A DNA stretch of 64,000 nucleotides from Lineus longissimus (Eukaryota; Nemertea; Pilidiophora; Heteronemertea; Lineidae). Below are positions 16,466-29,200 of the stretch, piece after piece. The notes under the pieces are model-generated. The model was not told the DNA's origin, searched no databases, and saw only the letters and a list, made by a program, of their open reading frames with translations. The first letter of the stretch is position 1, and every line of letters starts with the position of its first letter. The stretch lies in assembly GCF_910592395.1 (NCBI RefSeq), contig NC_088320.1, forward strand, positions 2,790,001 through 2,854,000, in the 5' to 3' direction. The translations under genes and the position numbers were made by a program.

Positions 16466-16631
16466 GGGTGTCTACAAAACCAAGACCCAAGACCCAAGAC
16501 CTACAAAACCAAGACCCAAGCCCTACAAAACCAAGACCTACAAAATCAAGACCCATCAACATCTTGGGTCTTGGGTCTTGGTTTTGTAGGTCTTGGGTCT
16601 TGGGTCTTGGGTCTTGGTTTTGTAGACACCC
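16466..16631. mobile_element. Foldback element built from AAGACCC units, with 10-bp flanking direct repeats
   Basis: The 166-base segment begins gggtgtctacaaaacc and ends with its inverted copy ggttttgtagacaccc. Each half is made of runs of the heptamer AAGACCC (GGGTCTT on the other side) separated by ctacaaaacc blocks. The halves differ in heptamer copy number. The 10-mer ggttgaaatt lies directly on both sides (16456-16465 and 16632-16641), which looks like a target-site duplication. It is not coding, although stop-free frames run through it. Confidence 0.87.
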
Positions 16632-16641
16632 GGTTGAAATT

Positions 16642-17640
16642 ATATTGTCTGATTTGCAAGGTCTGCTTTTTTCCAGGATAAGGATTGAACATGGCTTCGG
16701 AGAGTCTGCATGGCTAATACAGAGGCTCTGGTCATGATGGTTGTGCTGATGGGTCTTCAACATGGAGAACTTTAGCGTAGTGGAGACTGCATGGAGCAAG
16801 GCATCTCAGGTGGGGTACAGTCACATTGGCACTGGCACCAGTCAAACATTGAACTAAAACTTTTTCAGTATATATGAACAAGTTTGAATAAGCTTGGTGG
16901 CCAGCTACTACCAGTACCAGACTACAGGATGCATACAACAAGGACAGTAGTGGATGATTATCCGACAGGAAGTATAACAGTACCTGCCACAAGGTTAGGC
17001 TGAGGATTATGTGGAGAATTCCCCCAGAATTGTGATTATTCCAAATTGATGCATTAACTTTAACTTTTTGCCTTCTTTTTCAGCCTGGATTCATAAGGTA
17101 GTTTGGCAACCCATCATCTTCATTCTCCATCTTAGACTTGGATGGACGGTCCTGTTCTAGTGAAGAATCCATCGTCCGTCGTAATCCATCCCAGCCACCG
17201 CTTGTTAGTGATGAAGATGTGGTCCGCTTCAAAACTGCAGTGCTTAGAACATGTAGAAAGCATCGGTCAATTAGGGGCCTACAGCTATGCCCATCCTATG
17301 ACTTGTGATACTGAAAGCTTGACAACAGAGGGAATTGGTCTGAGGTTGCGTCAAGAGCCAGAAGACTGTGACTACAGCAGTCGCACACACAATGACATTC
17401 ATTGGTCATTATCATTGAGAGACCAGAAATAAATGGTGATGACGACGACGACAGAGGATAATGATCTATGAACAGGGGTGATGGCAACTTGCCGTGTCAC
17501 ATAGCTACAAGGCGACCATTACAACTAGATTACCTCACCATAAGAAATTGTGAACCAGTCGGCAAGATGATGTATGCTTCAGGATATTGAAGAAATCAAG
17601 AATCTCTTTGTGATTCTGTTATATCCTACAAAAATCTAAC
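16642..17640 (+). other. Region with splice-like signals but no defined gene
   Basis: Two strong acceptor-like sites occur on the plus strand: ctgcttttttccag before 16677 and ccttctttttcag before 17083. The frame after 17083 starts TGG and is closed after about 25 codons. A 96-codon ORF starts at an ATG at 17142 in good context but shows no known domain. The region could hold exons of an uncharacterised transcript shared with 17660-17799. Confidence 0.25.
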
Positions 17641-17659
17641 GGTTTGAGTTCTTTTTCAG

Positions 17660-17799
17660 CCTGGGTGCAAGATCATTGGAGAGAACTAAGGGAGACTCCT
17701 AGTCCTACAGTCGAAGAAGACGGAATAGTTTGGTTTGGCGTGGCTAAGTATCCAGAGACAAACTGTCAACCAAAGGGGTGGAGACCTGTGTGCCTCTGA
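17660..17799 (+). CDS. Possible terminal coding exon, family unknown
   Basis: A strong acceptor (gagttctttttcag) precedes a frame entered in phase 1: (x)WVQDHWRELRETPSPTVEED followed by GIVWFGVAKYPE and KGWRPVCL, then TGA at 17797. The dense Trp/Glu/Pro composition and clean stop look like the C-terminus of a real small protein. I do not recognise the family and could not identify its upstream exon with confidence. The acceptor at 17083 is followed by a similar start (CCTGG, giving W), so the two may be alternative or duplicated 3' exons. Confidence 0.35.
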
Positions 17800-20060
17800 G
17801 GCATGAAGTTTCTTTTTAGTTATTTGTGACAGAGTTCATTCTGCTGTAATTTTGCAGTTTGAAAAGTCCTTGGCTCTGATCCAATGCTGTCGAGCTGCCG
17901 ACATAGCGATGCCAGTCATTGTACTTGTAATAGTTTGACAATGACAAAATTAAGCTGACTAAAATGCAGATTTGATTCTGATGTCCCAGCTATGAGTGGT
18001 TGCTCAAATGGTCCATGCCATGAGACCAAGTTCGGCCATGTCCCTAAACTCTGAATATATGCCACATGAAAGCTACCAATTTGACCGCCTTGCGCCTGCC
18101 TATATCGGGGCAGTCTGACTGATGTCGCAAGTGCTGCTATCTACATTGTACTCATTTCTTTTTATACATGGCAATAATAACGATCCAATAACCCAGAATA
18201 TAAAATCATATTCATTTTATTGAAAAATGAAATAATCTCTTGACAAAAAACAATAACATCAACTGGTAATATGAACACAACCTGTAAAACATTTGCAGTC
18301 GCTAATCCATAAAACTTGTCTCTTCGAAAAATTGGCTGGAGCATCAACAAATCGAGATTAGAAACTAATCAAGTTGTGACCAATAACTTAAGTGTTTGTA
18401 ATTAATGATTAGCTGCAATTTTTATCTCATGCAATGCATCAATTTTTCCAATGACAACTCACAACAGGAACACTGATACATTGCTTCTGGTGGCGCTCCA
18501 GTCAAAATCCGCAGGTGGCAAATTCGAAATTGGTAAAAAATGCGACAATAACTTTCTACATAATATAAGTTTGTGAATAAATGCTACAAAAGTTTGGATT
18601 GTCAGTTTGCTACAATGTATATTTCTGAGGGGCCATCTCAAAATGATACAGTCCAGGAATGTCATGAAGTGAGTACACCCAATTTGGTTACCAAAGCTTG
18701 CGATCAGCGATACAATGATGATAATGATAGAACGCCCCCCCCCCCCCATCGATAAGGACATTGACTGATTATATTTCACATATATTCTGATTTGAAGCAA
18801 GGGTCAGCCCCCAGCATGGTGGTTGACAGTATCCCAAAGCAGGATGCTTATTCCAAGGGAACCCTTGGGTACCCATAAAAAAACCTATCAAAACTCCCAG
18901 GGCCTATATAAAAGTTCACATTTCATCCCAAGACATAGTATATCGATATCAAAAATAGATTTTAACATGATTAGTTATTTACAAAATTACTACAAATCAG
19001 CAGTTGCAATTAATATAAATATTTCGAAAATAAATCTGTGACGTAACAAGTCTATATCAAACGTTTTGAAGTGTCATGGATGTCTGCCATCACATTTGAT
19101 TCAATTTCAATTATTATTACAATCACAATAGCAATAGATTTCAAATTTACATTACTACATTCGGAGTCTTTCATTTCTCATTCAACACATTTATACACTT
19201 TTTACATTTCGGAATACATATGTATTAATTGTTTTTGCATTGTTTAGTTTCATTCAATTTTACATTTAAAAACATTGAGTCAGGGCATGCCCATTCATGA
19301 TAGTTTCTGGTACATCCAATGCTCTTGCAATCATTCCATTCAAGTTTTTATTTCACTTCCATACACAATTTGTTGTTGCAAAAGCAAGTTAATTTTACAG
19401 TTCTAATATATTTCTCTTATTTCATTTGTTTCATTATGAGACCTAAATTCCACGAATGATACTTATGGGCAGCACAATACATTTCCCACTGGTCAGAAAG
19501 TTTCAAATCATTTCGTATGGCACAATAAAATAGCACATTTGTGGCATTTTTTTCCAAAACACAGAAAATGTAGGCCTATATATGTGCAGTGCTGGTCAGA
19601 ATTAATACCACCCAGTTTTTCCATACCTCAGTTGTTCATAGCATGAAATGTACAACAGACACATGATAGAATCTCATACTGGTCCCTCAAGAAAGTTATT
19701 TTTTTACTTTTTTATTGCCAATTAAGACACCTCGCAAAAATATCCTGGGTTACAAAAAATGGTTACAACAAGGAGGAAGACGGTGGTAACAATAAAACAT
19801 CAACCAACTTTCAAAAACCACTAAAACATTTGAAAAAAGTGCAAAAACTGAGAACTCTCAGGTAAAACATTGAAATTAAACATTAGATTTTGAACATATT
19901 TTCTGAAATACTGTACTCAAAACTGGATCATACTAAGTATGCTGTCAATATTTTATAACTCCTTCCACAGATTATGAAAGTTTCTACTGCAGTTTGTATT
20001 GAGCAACATTGTCAATTGTCGAGGTAGATTGTTAAATATGGACATGGTAAAATAGCAAAC
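17800..20060. other. Intergenic and 3' flank of the TALE homeobox gene
   Basis: No gene is recognised. A C-run of about 14 bases lies near 18735. On the minus strand AATAAA (seen as tttatt on the plus strand, about 19711-19716) is a plausible poly(A) signal for the homeobox gene that stops at 20067. The stretch 18940-19400 is strongly AT-rich. Confidence 0.4.
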
Positions 20061-20066
20061 AAATGC

Positions 20067-20273
20067 TCAGCTGGTGCTGCTGACTTCATGGTGGAATTGA
20101 TTTGCCTCCTGTGCCGCCCATTTTGGAAGTATCCGCCGCCTCGCGTTTGTAAACCAATAGTTGAGCTGATTCGTACTAATCTTTGTATCTTGTAGAAGCT
20201 GTTCCTTCTCCTCCTCGTTCGGATATGGGTTGTTACGATGTTCGCGGAGCCACGCCATCATCGACGCTACGGC
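20067..20273 (-). CDS. Terminal homeodomain exon of the TALE gene
   Basis: The acceptor is ttatttccag before 20273. The exon encodes 68 residues from [18 protein letters not shown] through [11 protein letters not shown] to SSTS and TGA. Asn51 and the Arg53/54/55 cluster are kept. Position 47 is Tyr and position 50 is Thr, where MEIS, PKNOX and TGIF usually have Asn and Ile. The homeodomain start (KKHPVLPKE) is in the preceding exon 20441-20575, so an intron splits helix 1. Confidence 0.85.
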   Translation of the reverse strand, partial: AVASMMAWLREHRNNPYPNEEEKEQLLQDTKISTNQLNYWFTNARRRILPKWAAQEANQFHHEVSSTS

Positions 20274-23200
20274 CTGGAAATAAGGTGAGGTAAAATGAGA
20301 ACATGTCAACTCGCGGAAAGGCGAAAATATCTGCAACCCATTTGGGTAGATCAGTGGCATCATTTGCAGTAGGATAGTTCCACGTACCGTGGATAAGGTC
20401 TGCCACACACTAAAAGGGGTAAAAGTTTAGATGTCCATACCTCTTTTGGCAAAACTGGATGTTTCTTGGCCTGGATTCCCCCTCGGAGACTTCCTGTGTC
20501 ACTGTTCATGTCAAGGTCACCAGGAGGACCTAAGTGACCTTGACCTTGGTACTGACTAGTTGACTGGCCGTCGGGCTGAAGACAGAAGCAACAAAATGAA
20601 AGTGAATTAAGACAAGGACGTGTAAATTATTATCTGCAAGTCTGCTCCTCGAGTGTGGGTGTGAGCTAATGGCAACAGTGGTGACATCTCTCCATTTTTT
20701 TTGTAACTAATGTCTTGACTTCCTTGCCAATTGATGCAATAAGTGGGCACAAGCCACGACTTGTGTATATTCTTTGGGAAGGGGATTCCGAGATTGATCA
20801 CTGAACATTACAGACCGTAGTAAATTCTAACAGATACTGCTAATAATGAAAAGGTGACATCAGTACATGTATATCACAACATGTCTTTACAGCAAAATGA
20901 AAATCATACCATTTGGAAACTATTGCGGACAGCCTGGTCAAACTTAGCACAGAATTCCTCGATAACACTGGTGGCTTTCTGTTCCTTTATATCCTCCCCC
21001 AGCTCCTTTTTCTTCGTCGCTATTTTCTCTGGAATGATACAAACAAGATGAATATGAAATCACAATAGATTAAGAACAAACAATCCTCATTTCCTCCTAC
21101 ATGTATCTCAGTACATTATAACTATTTGTGTTTGTGTGAGGAATGTATCAGAATCAAATTCAACCCAGTCCTGTAATTGCACAATGACATCAATGTGTCA
21201 TTCATAGACGACCAATTCAACCCCTCCGGCTCCTACCAATAGTCCCCCTTAAGGCTTCTAAATGAAAATATCAACTGACTTACCTATGAGTGATTGATGA
21301 GCATACTTCAAGGCATCCATGATGACTCCTTCTACCGCCGCATTACGATCCTGGCTGCTGTTCGTGCGATTCCTCTGCAGATAGTTATGTAACAACTTAT
21401 TGAAGTCTGTCGGCAGATTTGCAATCAAACGGAATGGAAACGTGGGGCTGTTGAAGTTCATGTCGGCGATGATGAGGTCACGTAATAACGGGAACAACGG
21501 ATGGGACCGGAATGCCTTGGATTTGTCACAGACCAGATTTCGTATGAATCCTTGTTTTGCATCATGCGCGGCACTGCTGAGCGTCTTTTGTGGAACGTTT
21601 GTTTGCCCTGGGATGGTCTGGGTGTTTTCTGGTTGCCATGGTGTTTGCGAATGACCCTGAGAGCCAATCACAATTGACGTGAGCTGGTCGTCGGAGATAT
21701 TGTTCGGATCGGGAGGAGAGAATGGGGAATTTGTATTCAGATCTGCCGCAGAATGTCCCAGGTTGTCGTGGAAAGGACTCGGACTTGGCACAGTTGAGTT
21801 ATGACAAGTATCTTGCGTAGCATTCATCAGGAGACTTCCATCGAAGTGTTGAGTGGGGCGCGCGGTCGTATTTGAAACATTTGTCACCATGGAACCAAAA
21901 CTCTCATTACTATACATTGGATTGTCATCAAAGCTCACATGTTCCTTTTTCATTTGGAAACCAGGGATTTGCGGTTGGCGGAAGTTATTGAATTTGTTTG
22001 TCGACTGTTCCATACCATTCTGACGATGATTAATTGGCGTAAAATTTGAGTTTTTGTCAATGCAAACATTCGGCGCAACAAGGCATGATTTGTTTTGTCC
22101 GTTTGTCTTAAGATTCCTTGAATTACCTGCTTGGTATTGCTGATGTTCTGACTGAGATGAGAAATGGTCCCGTGGTTTAATCTGAGTGAAGGAGTGAGAT
22201 GATTGTCCATCCGGTTGAGGCAACTGTCCTGACATGCTATAACCAGAATTTTCCATTTGGCTATTAATAGCCCGTTGTTTATATTTCTGTACCAACCAGT
22301 GCTGGGCTTGAGATGGGCCGAGTACATGTCCTGGGGACATCATCGGCACTTCTTCAGCCGTACCAAAGTTTGTTGGGGGACCCGGTGTACTCAAGTCTAG
22401 ATTTGTTGGTGGGCCAGAATCACTGAAGTACTCTTGAGTTCGGTTAAAATGTGCACCATTCTGATTATTCATCTGTCCCACGCTTTGGGTGTTCAGATAT
22501 CCCGTGTTTTGGGCGTTCATATGTCCATCGCAATGTTGCACATATCCACCACTTTGTAGAAGCTGCCTCTGAGTCTGATTATTACTATGGAAGTTTGGCG
22601 TAGTACTGGGTGTTACGATATTCTGTCCATCCTGTCCATCCCGTGATGCAAAGCGACAAGACTGTGAACCTTGCATCGAATTTTGACCAAATTCAAAGTT
22701 CTGCGGCTGTGTTTGGTGAAGAGATTGTCTAACTCCAAGCGCCTGTGGATATGGCACTTGTCTCGGATGATATCCCATTCCCTGTGACTGCTGCCATTTC
22801 TTATTCATTTGCGTCATACGGATATTACCGTTGTTCTGCGGCGTACTACACATCATTTGCATATTTCCTGGCTGTGCATAATTTTGCATTTGGGGCGGAA
22901 CATTGAAAGATTCATCAGGAATCCCAGAAACATTCGCCATGTTATTGAATGAACTCGGTGACTGTGCACATGGCGGGAATTGGCCATTTTGACAACTCTG
23001 CGGGATCACAGGTACACTGTTATTCGGACTAAACATCCTCGAATTGTTGTGATTTTGACTCAGTGACTGAACCTGAGTACTTGGACTAGAACTGACAACA
23101 ACTATAGACTTCGATTTTCTTGCATTGTCTGTTGGCGGTAATTGCCTCTGAACAAACTCAGCAAGAGGCGTGATTCCATGAAATTTACTTCCAGGACTGG

Positions 23201-26200
23201 CTAGATTTGTATACGACCCACTGCGGCTCAGCGTTCCGTTTTGGTTCCCAGTCAAGTTATTTTGTGTCGCAGGACGAGCCACTTGCGATTGGTTCCCATC
23301 ACTGTCGAAAGTCAATGGTGTCCGCGCTTTACTGATTGGTGACCGATCCCGTGAATACTGGCCATAAGTCGGATTTACGCACATTTGTTTCCGGGGCATG
23401 TGACGGGTAGGGCTTGTCTCAACGCTACTGTTCCCTGATGCGAAATGAGCGGCAGTTTTCCGTGAATTTCTCCTGAAGTAGTCATCTGGATAGGCAGCAT
23501 TTGGCTGCCCTTGGGCACTATGTTCATTCTGATCATTAACACTAGGAGGCACATTTGCTCCTTTATTCCAGTTTTTCATATTCGGATAATTTCTAAAATT
23601 CGACTGTGCATTTTGATCATGTTGCACATTGGGCATCGGAGGCTTGTCTCTGAATTTCGGAGTGACTGTTGGTGTGCTGGCCTTAAACACCTGACCACCT
23701 GATGAAGTTGTGACCGTTGAAGTGAAAGGGTAGCGATTATAACCGTCAACTTTGTTCAGTTTCTTCTGAAGGAGCTGTGAGAATGACATCGCAGGCAGTG
23801 CGGATTTTGTCGAGATGTTGTCCATACTGCCATGAATACTCGGGACAGGAGTCGGCATTGTACTGCGGCTTGCGTTACTTGCCAAGTCACCAGAATGGTA
23901 ACCAGCATCATGAGGTGACTTGAGCTCCCACTGGGTCGGATCTGGACACTCTGTATCACAAGTCAAGTCTATCACTCGGCGGCCCGGACCCGGTCCAGAT
24001 GGGCGACAGGCCAAAGAGTTAGATCCTGACATCCCACACATGCTTATGTCAGAAGCTAAACTCAGTGCACTACCAGGTCTGGACTTATCTTGTGACATCT
24101 CCATCACTGGTACATTCGGAACTTTAAATACACTGTCGCTACGATTATGGACATCTATTGGGTTCTGCAGGTTGGGTTTCGGACTGCCAGTTGTTGTATC
24201 ACAAACCATGATCCGCTGTGACTGTGATATCGGGACGGTAGGACTCGACGGATAACTCGGACAAGGCGATTTTGGCTCATGTTTTGGGCTATTTGGAAAA
24301 TCAGAGTTTGCTACTTTGTTCAATTGGTTCAGTTGTGGTTTTCTGTCATCAGAATCAAACTGTAAAGTTCCACTAAATCGAACGCTGTTCGGAGTTAACG
24401 GTGCACTGTATAAGTTCTGATCCTGATTAAACACCACCTTCTTTAGTAAAGCATCGCTAGAAGAACTTGACTTTTGGCTGTCTCCTTGGAAACAGACAGT
24501 CTGTCTCTGGTTGCTACGGTAACCAGGGAGGGTTGTGTTCCCTTGGAAACCAGGTAGGGGACTTTCAGGAAAAGTTGAAGACACGCTCGGACTACCACAG
24601 TGCATTTGACCTTGACTTTCTATTGGCTCGTCTTTGATATCCAGATCTTGTGAGCCAGAGTTGTCAAGGTCTTTCGTTGGTGAAGAAGCTGCTGTTGTCG
24701 GTGACGTCCAGCGGGAAACAAATGGAGATGGGTCATATCCAGATGGCGAAGGCATACGTGATGGCATTGCAGAATTCGGGTTGGTTTCATAGCCTGGAAA
24801 ATCAGAGGTCAAATCTGGATGGTTGGTTGGAGATGCTTGCCTCGATTGGGCAGGCGATGATAAATTACTATTATCGCACGAGAGAGGGGAAAATGTTCCG
24901 CGGCGTGATCCGACTGAAGATCCTGATCCATTGGAAAGATTGTTGCGCATTTTCTGTCCGACAGTATCTTGAATGTCTCTTTGATTAGCCATTGAATTCA
25001 CAAAGGACGAACTGTTCTGAGAACTTGTGCCACTTTTGTCAAACTGTGAACACAAATTATTCGTAGCGGCTAAAGTCTCACTTGGGGAATCGCCAACTTT
25101 CTCTAAGATATTATCGCAGTAGAGAGACATGTCGAATTGTGACGCCTGGTTTCCATGACTGAAGATATCGCCCACGGCTTTGTCATTTGGTGAGAATGAA
25201 AATGGTGAAGTTGAAAGCGAGATTGGCGATCGAACTTTTGGTGTGCTTAATGTCGAATGCTGATTGGATGACTCGTGACCTTCTGCTGCTTTGGAAAAAC
25301 CTGCGTCCGGTCTCGCTGGTAATAAGGAATGTGAGGTGTGAACATTGAATGATTTTGGCTCCTTCTTTATCTGCTGTTGACTCTCCGTGAAGAAACCTGC
25401 CCCTGGTGCATCATCCATATCCGATAGCACAATGCTTGGTTGCTGATTGGTAGGCCTTTTTGACACTGTCATTGACTTATCACAGTTCTGATTTCCCAAA
25501 TTCGAATCCGGAGTATTCAAACCTGTTCCCAATTGTCCCTGTGAGTAAAAATTGTGATATTGAGGGTTCATATAACCCCTGTGACCTTGACCTCTTGAAT
25601 TGTGCATTGTCCTTTGGCCCTGACCTTGATATTGTCCATTTCTATCCTGAGAAAACTGACTAGCAACTGGAGGACTCTGACTAGACGAAACCTGACTCAT
25701 TTGAACTTGCGATAAATGTCTGGGACTTGGCTGAAATGATCCTTGAGAGGTCATGGATACATGGCCTTGAGAGGTCATGGGTGGCACACTTTGACTTGGA
25801 CCATGCTGCACAGTGTGACCCTGATGCACATTATGACCTTGACCTTTTGACACAAGCTGTTGCCTTTGAGAAAACTGTGATGGCTGCATGAACGGTACCT
25901 GCCCCTGTCCTGCAGGGGTATTACTTTGCACACCACCACTGCCGCGTCCAGTCACCGGTGTCCAATTCTGCATATTAAAAAGATCCTGAAGATTTGATGG
26001 CGTCTCTGATGTCCCCGCGACGATCCCAGTTGTCAGTTGATCATCGAACTGGATGACTGAATCAGACGCCATGTCGTAAAAATCCAAGTCCATGCTATCT
26101 TTGATGCCGATGTCGGTACATATCTCATTGAGAAGATCGTTCTGGATTCTTTCGTCGCCATTTTCAAATTCCAGCTCCTCGTCTGACAGGAAGTGGCAGT

Positions 26201-29200
26201 TGTCTTCATCGTCTGAGTTACCAGGGCTACGCTGGCTGTCTCGGTATTTCAGATCCTGTAAGTAAATGATGCAGAAAGGGTTAATATTGTCATTCAAAAT
26301 GTTTGAAGATTAGAGATTGAAGAACTCAACTCTCTTCTCCAAACTTGATCGGCTGAACAGTACTGTAAGAAGAAGTAATGTGAACAAGTCGCAGTTTATT
26401 GTAAGTAATATGATTAAAGGAAATCTGCCCCGAAGATCTTATAAGAGGACAGCTCCTGGCTGATTGTAAAGGTCACGCATGAGCAATTGAGATGCCGCCA
26501 CTAAAATCAAATTAGTGTCTTCTCACAAAAAGCCTGACCACCCACACTCATTAATACAATCAGAAACCATTTCATGCACTCAATCGCATGCTAGGCGATG
26601 ACCCCCTCAGCGGCACTCATTCTTGAAAAAACAAAAGTCTTTTCAAAACCCTGATCAAAATCTGCTGGACAACCACTTGAGGATGTACCTTGGTAAAAAG
26701 TGCATTGCCCTGACCACCCACATCACACCAACCAATAAAGACGTCCAGCTAATTAGCCTTGTCCCCACCTTGGGCAGGACTGAGGGAGAGTATCGCCGAG
26801 TCCTACAATACATATAATGTTTTTAAACCAATACCATAAAACAATTTAGAAAAAAATTGTTACTTCGCTTGGCATCATCATCAAAATATGGCTAAGGACT
26901 ATCACTGGGCCTACTTTTTAAAGGCCAATGCAGTTCGTAAATACCTTTAAGCTTGTAATTAAATTTGAAAATTTGTGTAAATAAAGCTTCAGATGTGTGT
27001 GGAAATGTCAGAGTATAAAGGCCTATCTCCACAAAAACGTTTCATGCTGCACACCATTTGTGGGCAACACAGCGTAAAATGACAATTGTTAATGCATGTG
27101 ATATGTGGCTTGGTGTGGAGATAGGCCTTATACGATAACTGAATCATACCAGAAGCCACATCATCTTTACACACATGACCTAGTTGCAGAAGTACTAGAT
27201 GGAAGGTAGAACCACAACAAATGTCTGCAACAGGAAAGTTAGAAAACACTTACCATATTGGGTCTAGCAGGGCCAGTTCCATACATAGTTAACTTTGTCC
27301 TAGCACTCCTAGATCCCAATGCAAGGTCCACAAATTAAATAAAGGTAGGACTTGTATGTAAAAGGTCTAAGTGTGCACACCACTTGATAACCTGGATTGA
27401 ACTGCAAATCCTCTTGAGAAAACACGGGGGCATATCCTGGTAGGGAGAACTGTTGATTTAGTGAATCTTAGCATGACAGGCTTTATAATAGCTCCCATTA
27501 TCTACCCGACACCCCCAGGGGATTTGGTGGACTGGCCCAACAATGCAAGGATTTACTGCCAGTGAATATTCCTGGAAATCTTGCATTCCAAGCTGGTATT
27601 GTTGTCCAGGTTTTAGCTAATTAACGCCAATATCTTAATTGTTGATTTAAATCTTTGAAGAGCAATCACAGAGAAGCAGGGGTCAAGTTTGTTAAACAAA
27701 CCAAACTCTGCATTGAGTGATCAATTAATCACCTAATTAACCTTTAAACTTCAATCAGAAATTAGCAATGCTCTGAGATCAAACATGAAATTGTGACTGT
27801 GAAAAATACATTCAGTTTGGCCAAATTCAACTTTCTTGATATTAAATTGGCGATTAAGATTGTACTGGTAACATTTACTATCAAGCCAATACATGTTAGT
27901 AATCACCCTAAACTTTCCAAAAGTTTCCGCAAGCAAACCAAACTTGACGTCTAATTCAATACATTATCAATCTATAACTGATCTTGCAGAAAACATGGTC
28001 ACGTTTGGTAATTTGGAGTAACTTAGACTTCCCAGTGCAACTCGAGAGCAAATCAGCAAAACCTGATCCACTCACTTTTAGGTATTATCTTCTAAGGGAG
28101 TGCATACATTAGCTTAAAGTTTTTGTTAAAGTTCTTAGGCTACTGCTGGGCTACTCAAACCAAGAGCAACACCTTGTCTGAATAAATTCTTGAGTTTTCT
28201 CGGAAATATCTCCTTTGTCATCATTCCCAAAATATTTCCTTTCATCGCATGAGTAGACAGACCCTGGGGTGGTGTTCCGTTTAATTAAATCTCAGGGAGT
28301 TAAATAACTAACATTCCTTGCAGTTAAAGTGGCCTTGTCATGATGCAGGCTAAGGTAACTAACCAGTGCTATCAGCAATGTATGACTGCTGGTGCTATGA
28401 AGGAATTGTTATGAAACAAATACTGTAAATCTATGCCAGACATGATAGAGGTTTATTGTCCAGTTTAGATTGATACATAAATGGTGATACTATTCATGTG
28501 ACAAAAATGAAGTTCTGTACTGTGCCACCATGTGGTGCCCTTGAAACTGCTCAGATTTATGAATGAGAATTTATTTCCCACTCATGTTTTACTGGGCCAT
28601 TCATAACTCCCCATTTTTACAAGTGTTTTGTGAAAAGTTTCCTTTAACCCTCCAGGCAACAATGCATTGAGGACATGATTTCAGTCATCACTAGTTTAAA
28701 AATAACAAGTTACATCACTCCGCTAGAGTAATGGTAATACTGAATGGGTGGAAGTTTGCGCATCAGTTTTTTTGCCACACACGCATTGGCAACTTTGATG
28801 AGATTCCAAGCGAATCAACAAGAACTTCAGTGCAAATTCACCACTGATGACAACATTGGTGCAGAAAAACTATTCTAAATACTTCCAAAAGTGTGGGAAT
28901 AAACTACCAGCATGGTTACTGCTGGAACCCAATTTAGTGAAGCCAAACATTTCTTATCCCACTCCTTATATTAGTATAAGAATGAGAAATGGAAATAAAC
29001 TGCCAATTGTCCTCAAACACCAAAGCTCTGAAGTGTTATTTCAATGAATATTTCGGTGCATGTAAACAAATACCTGCCTGAGATATAATTGTGTCCTACT
29101 CCCAATAATGCAGGTGTGGGGACTTATTTATTCTCAATCAAGATAAGTCCCACATTATGCAGATTTTGACACTTTTCATTCATGAATCGGAAGGCATGCA

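Noticed and set aside
16428-16799. Opposed ORFs with QNQDPRPKT-type repeats
   Set aside because: They are translations of the AAGACCC foldback element in either direction.
23511-25663. Plus-strand ORFs across the giant TALE exon
   Set aside because: They are shadows of the minus-strand low-complexity coding exon.
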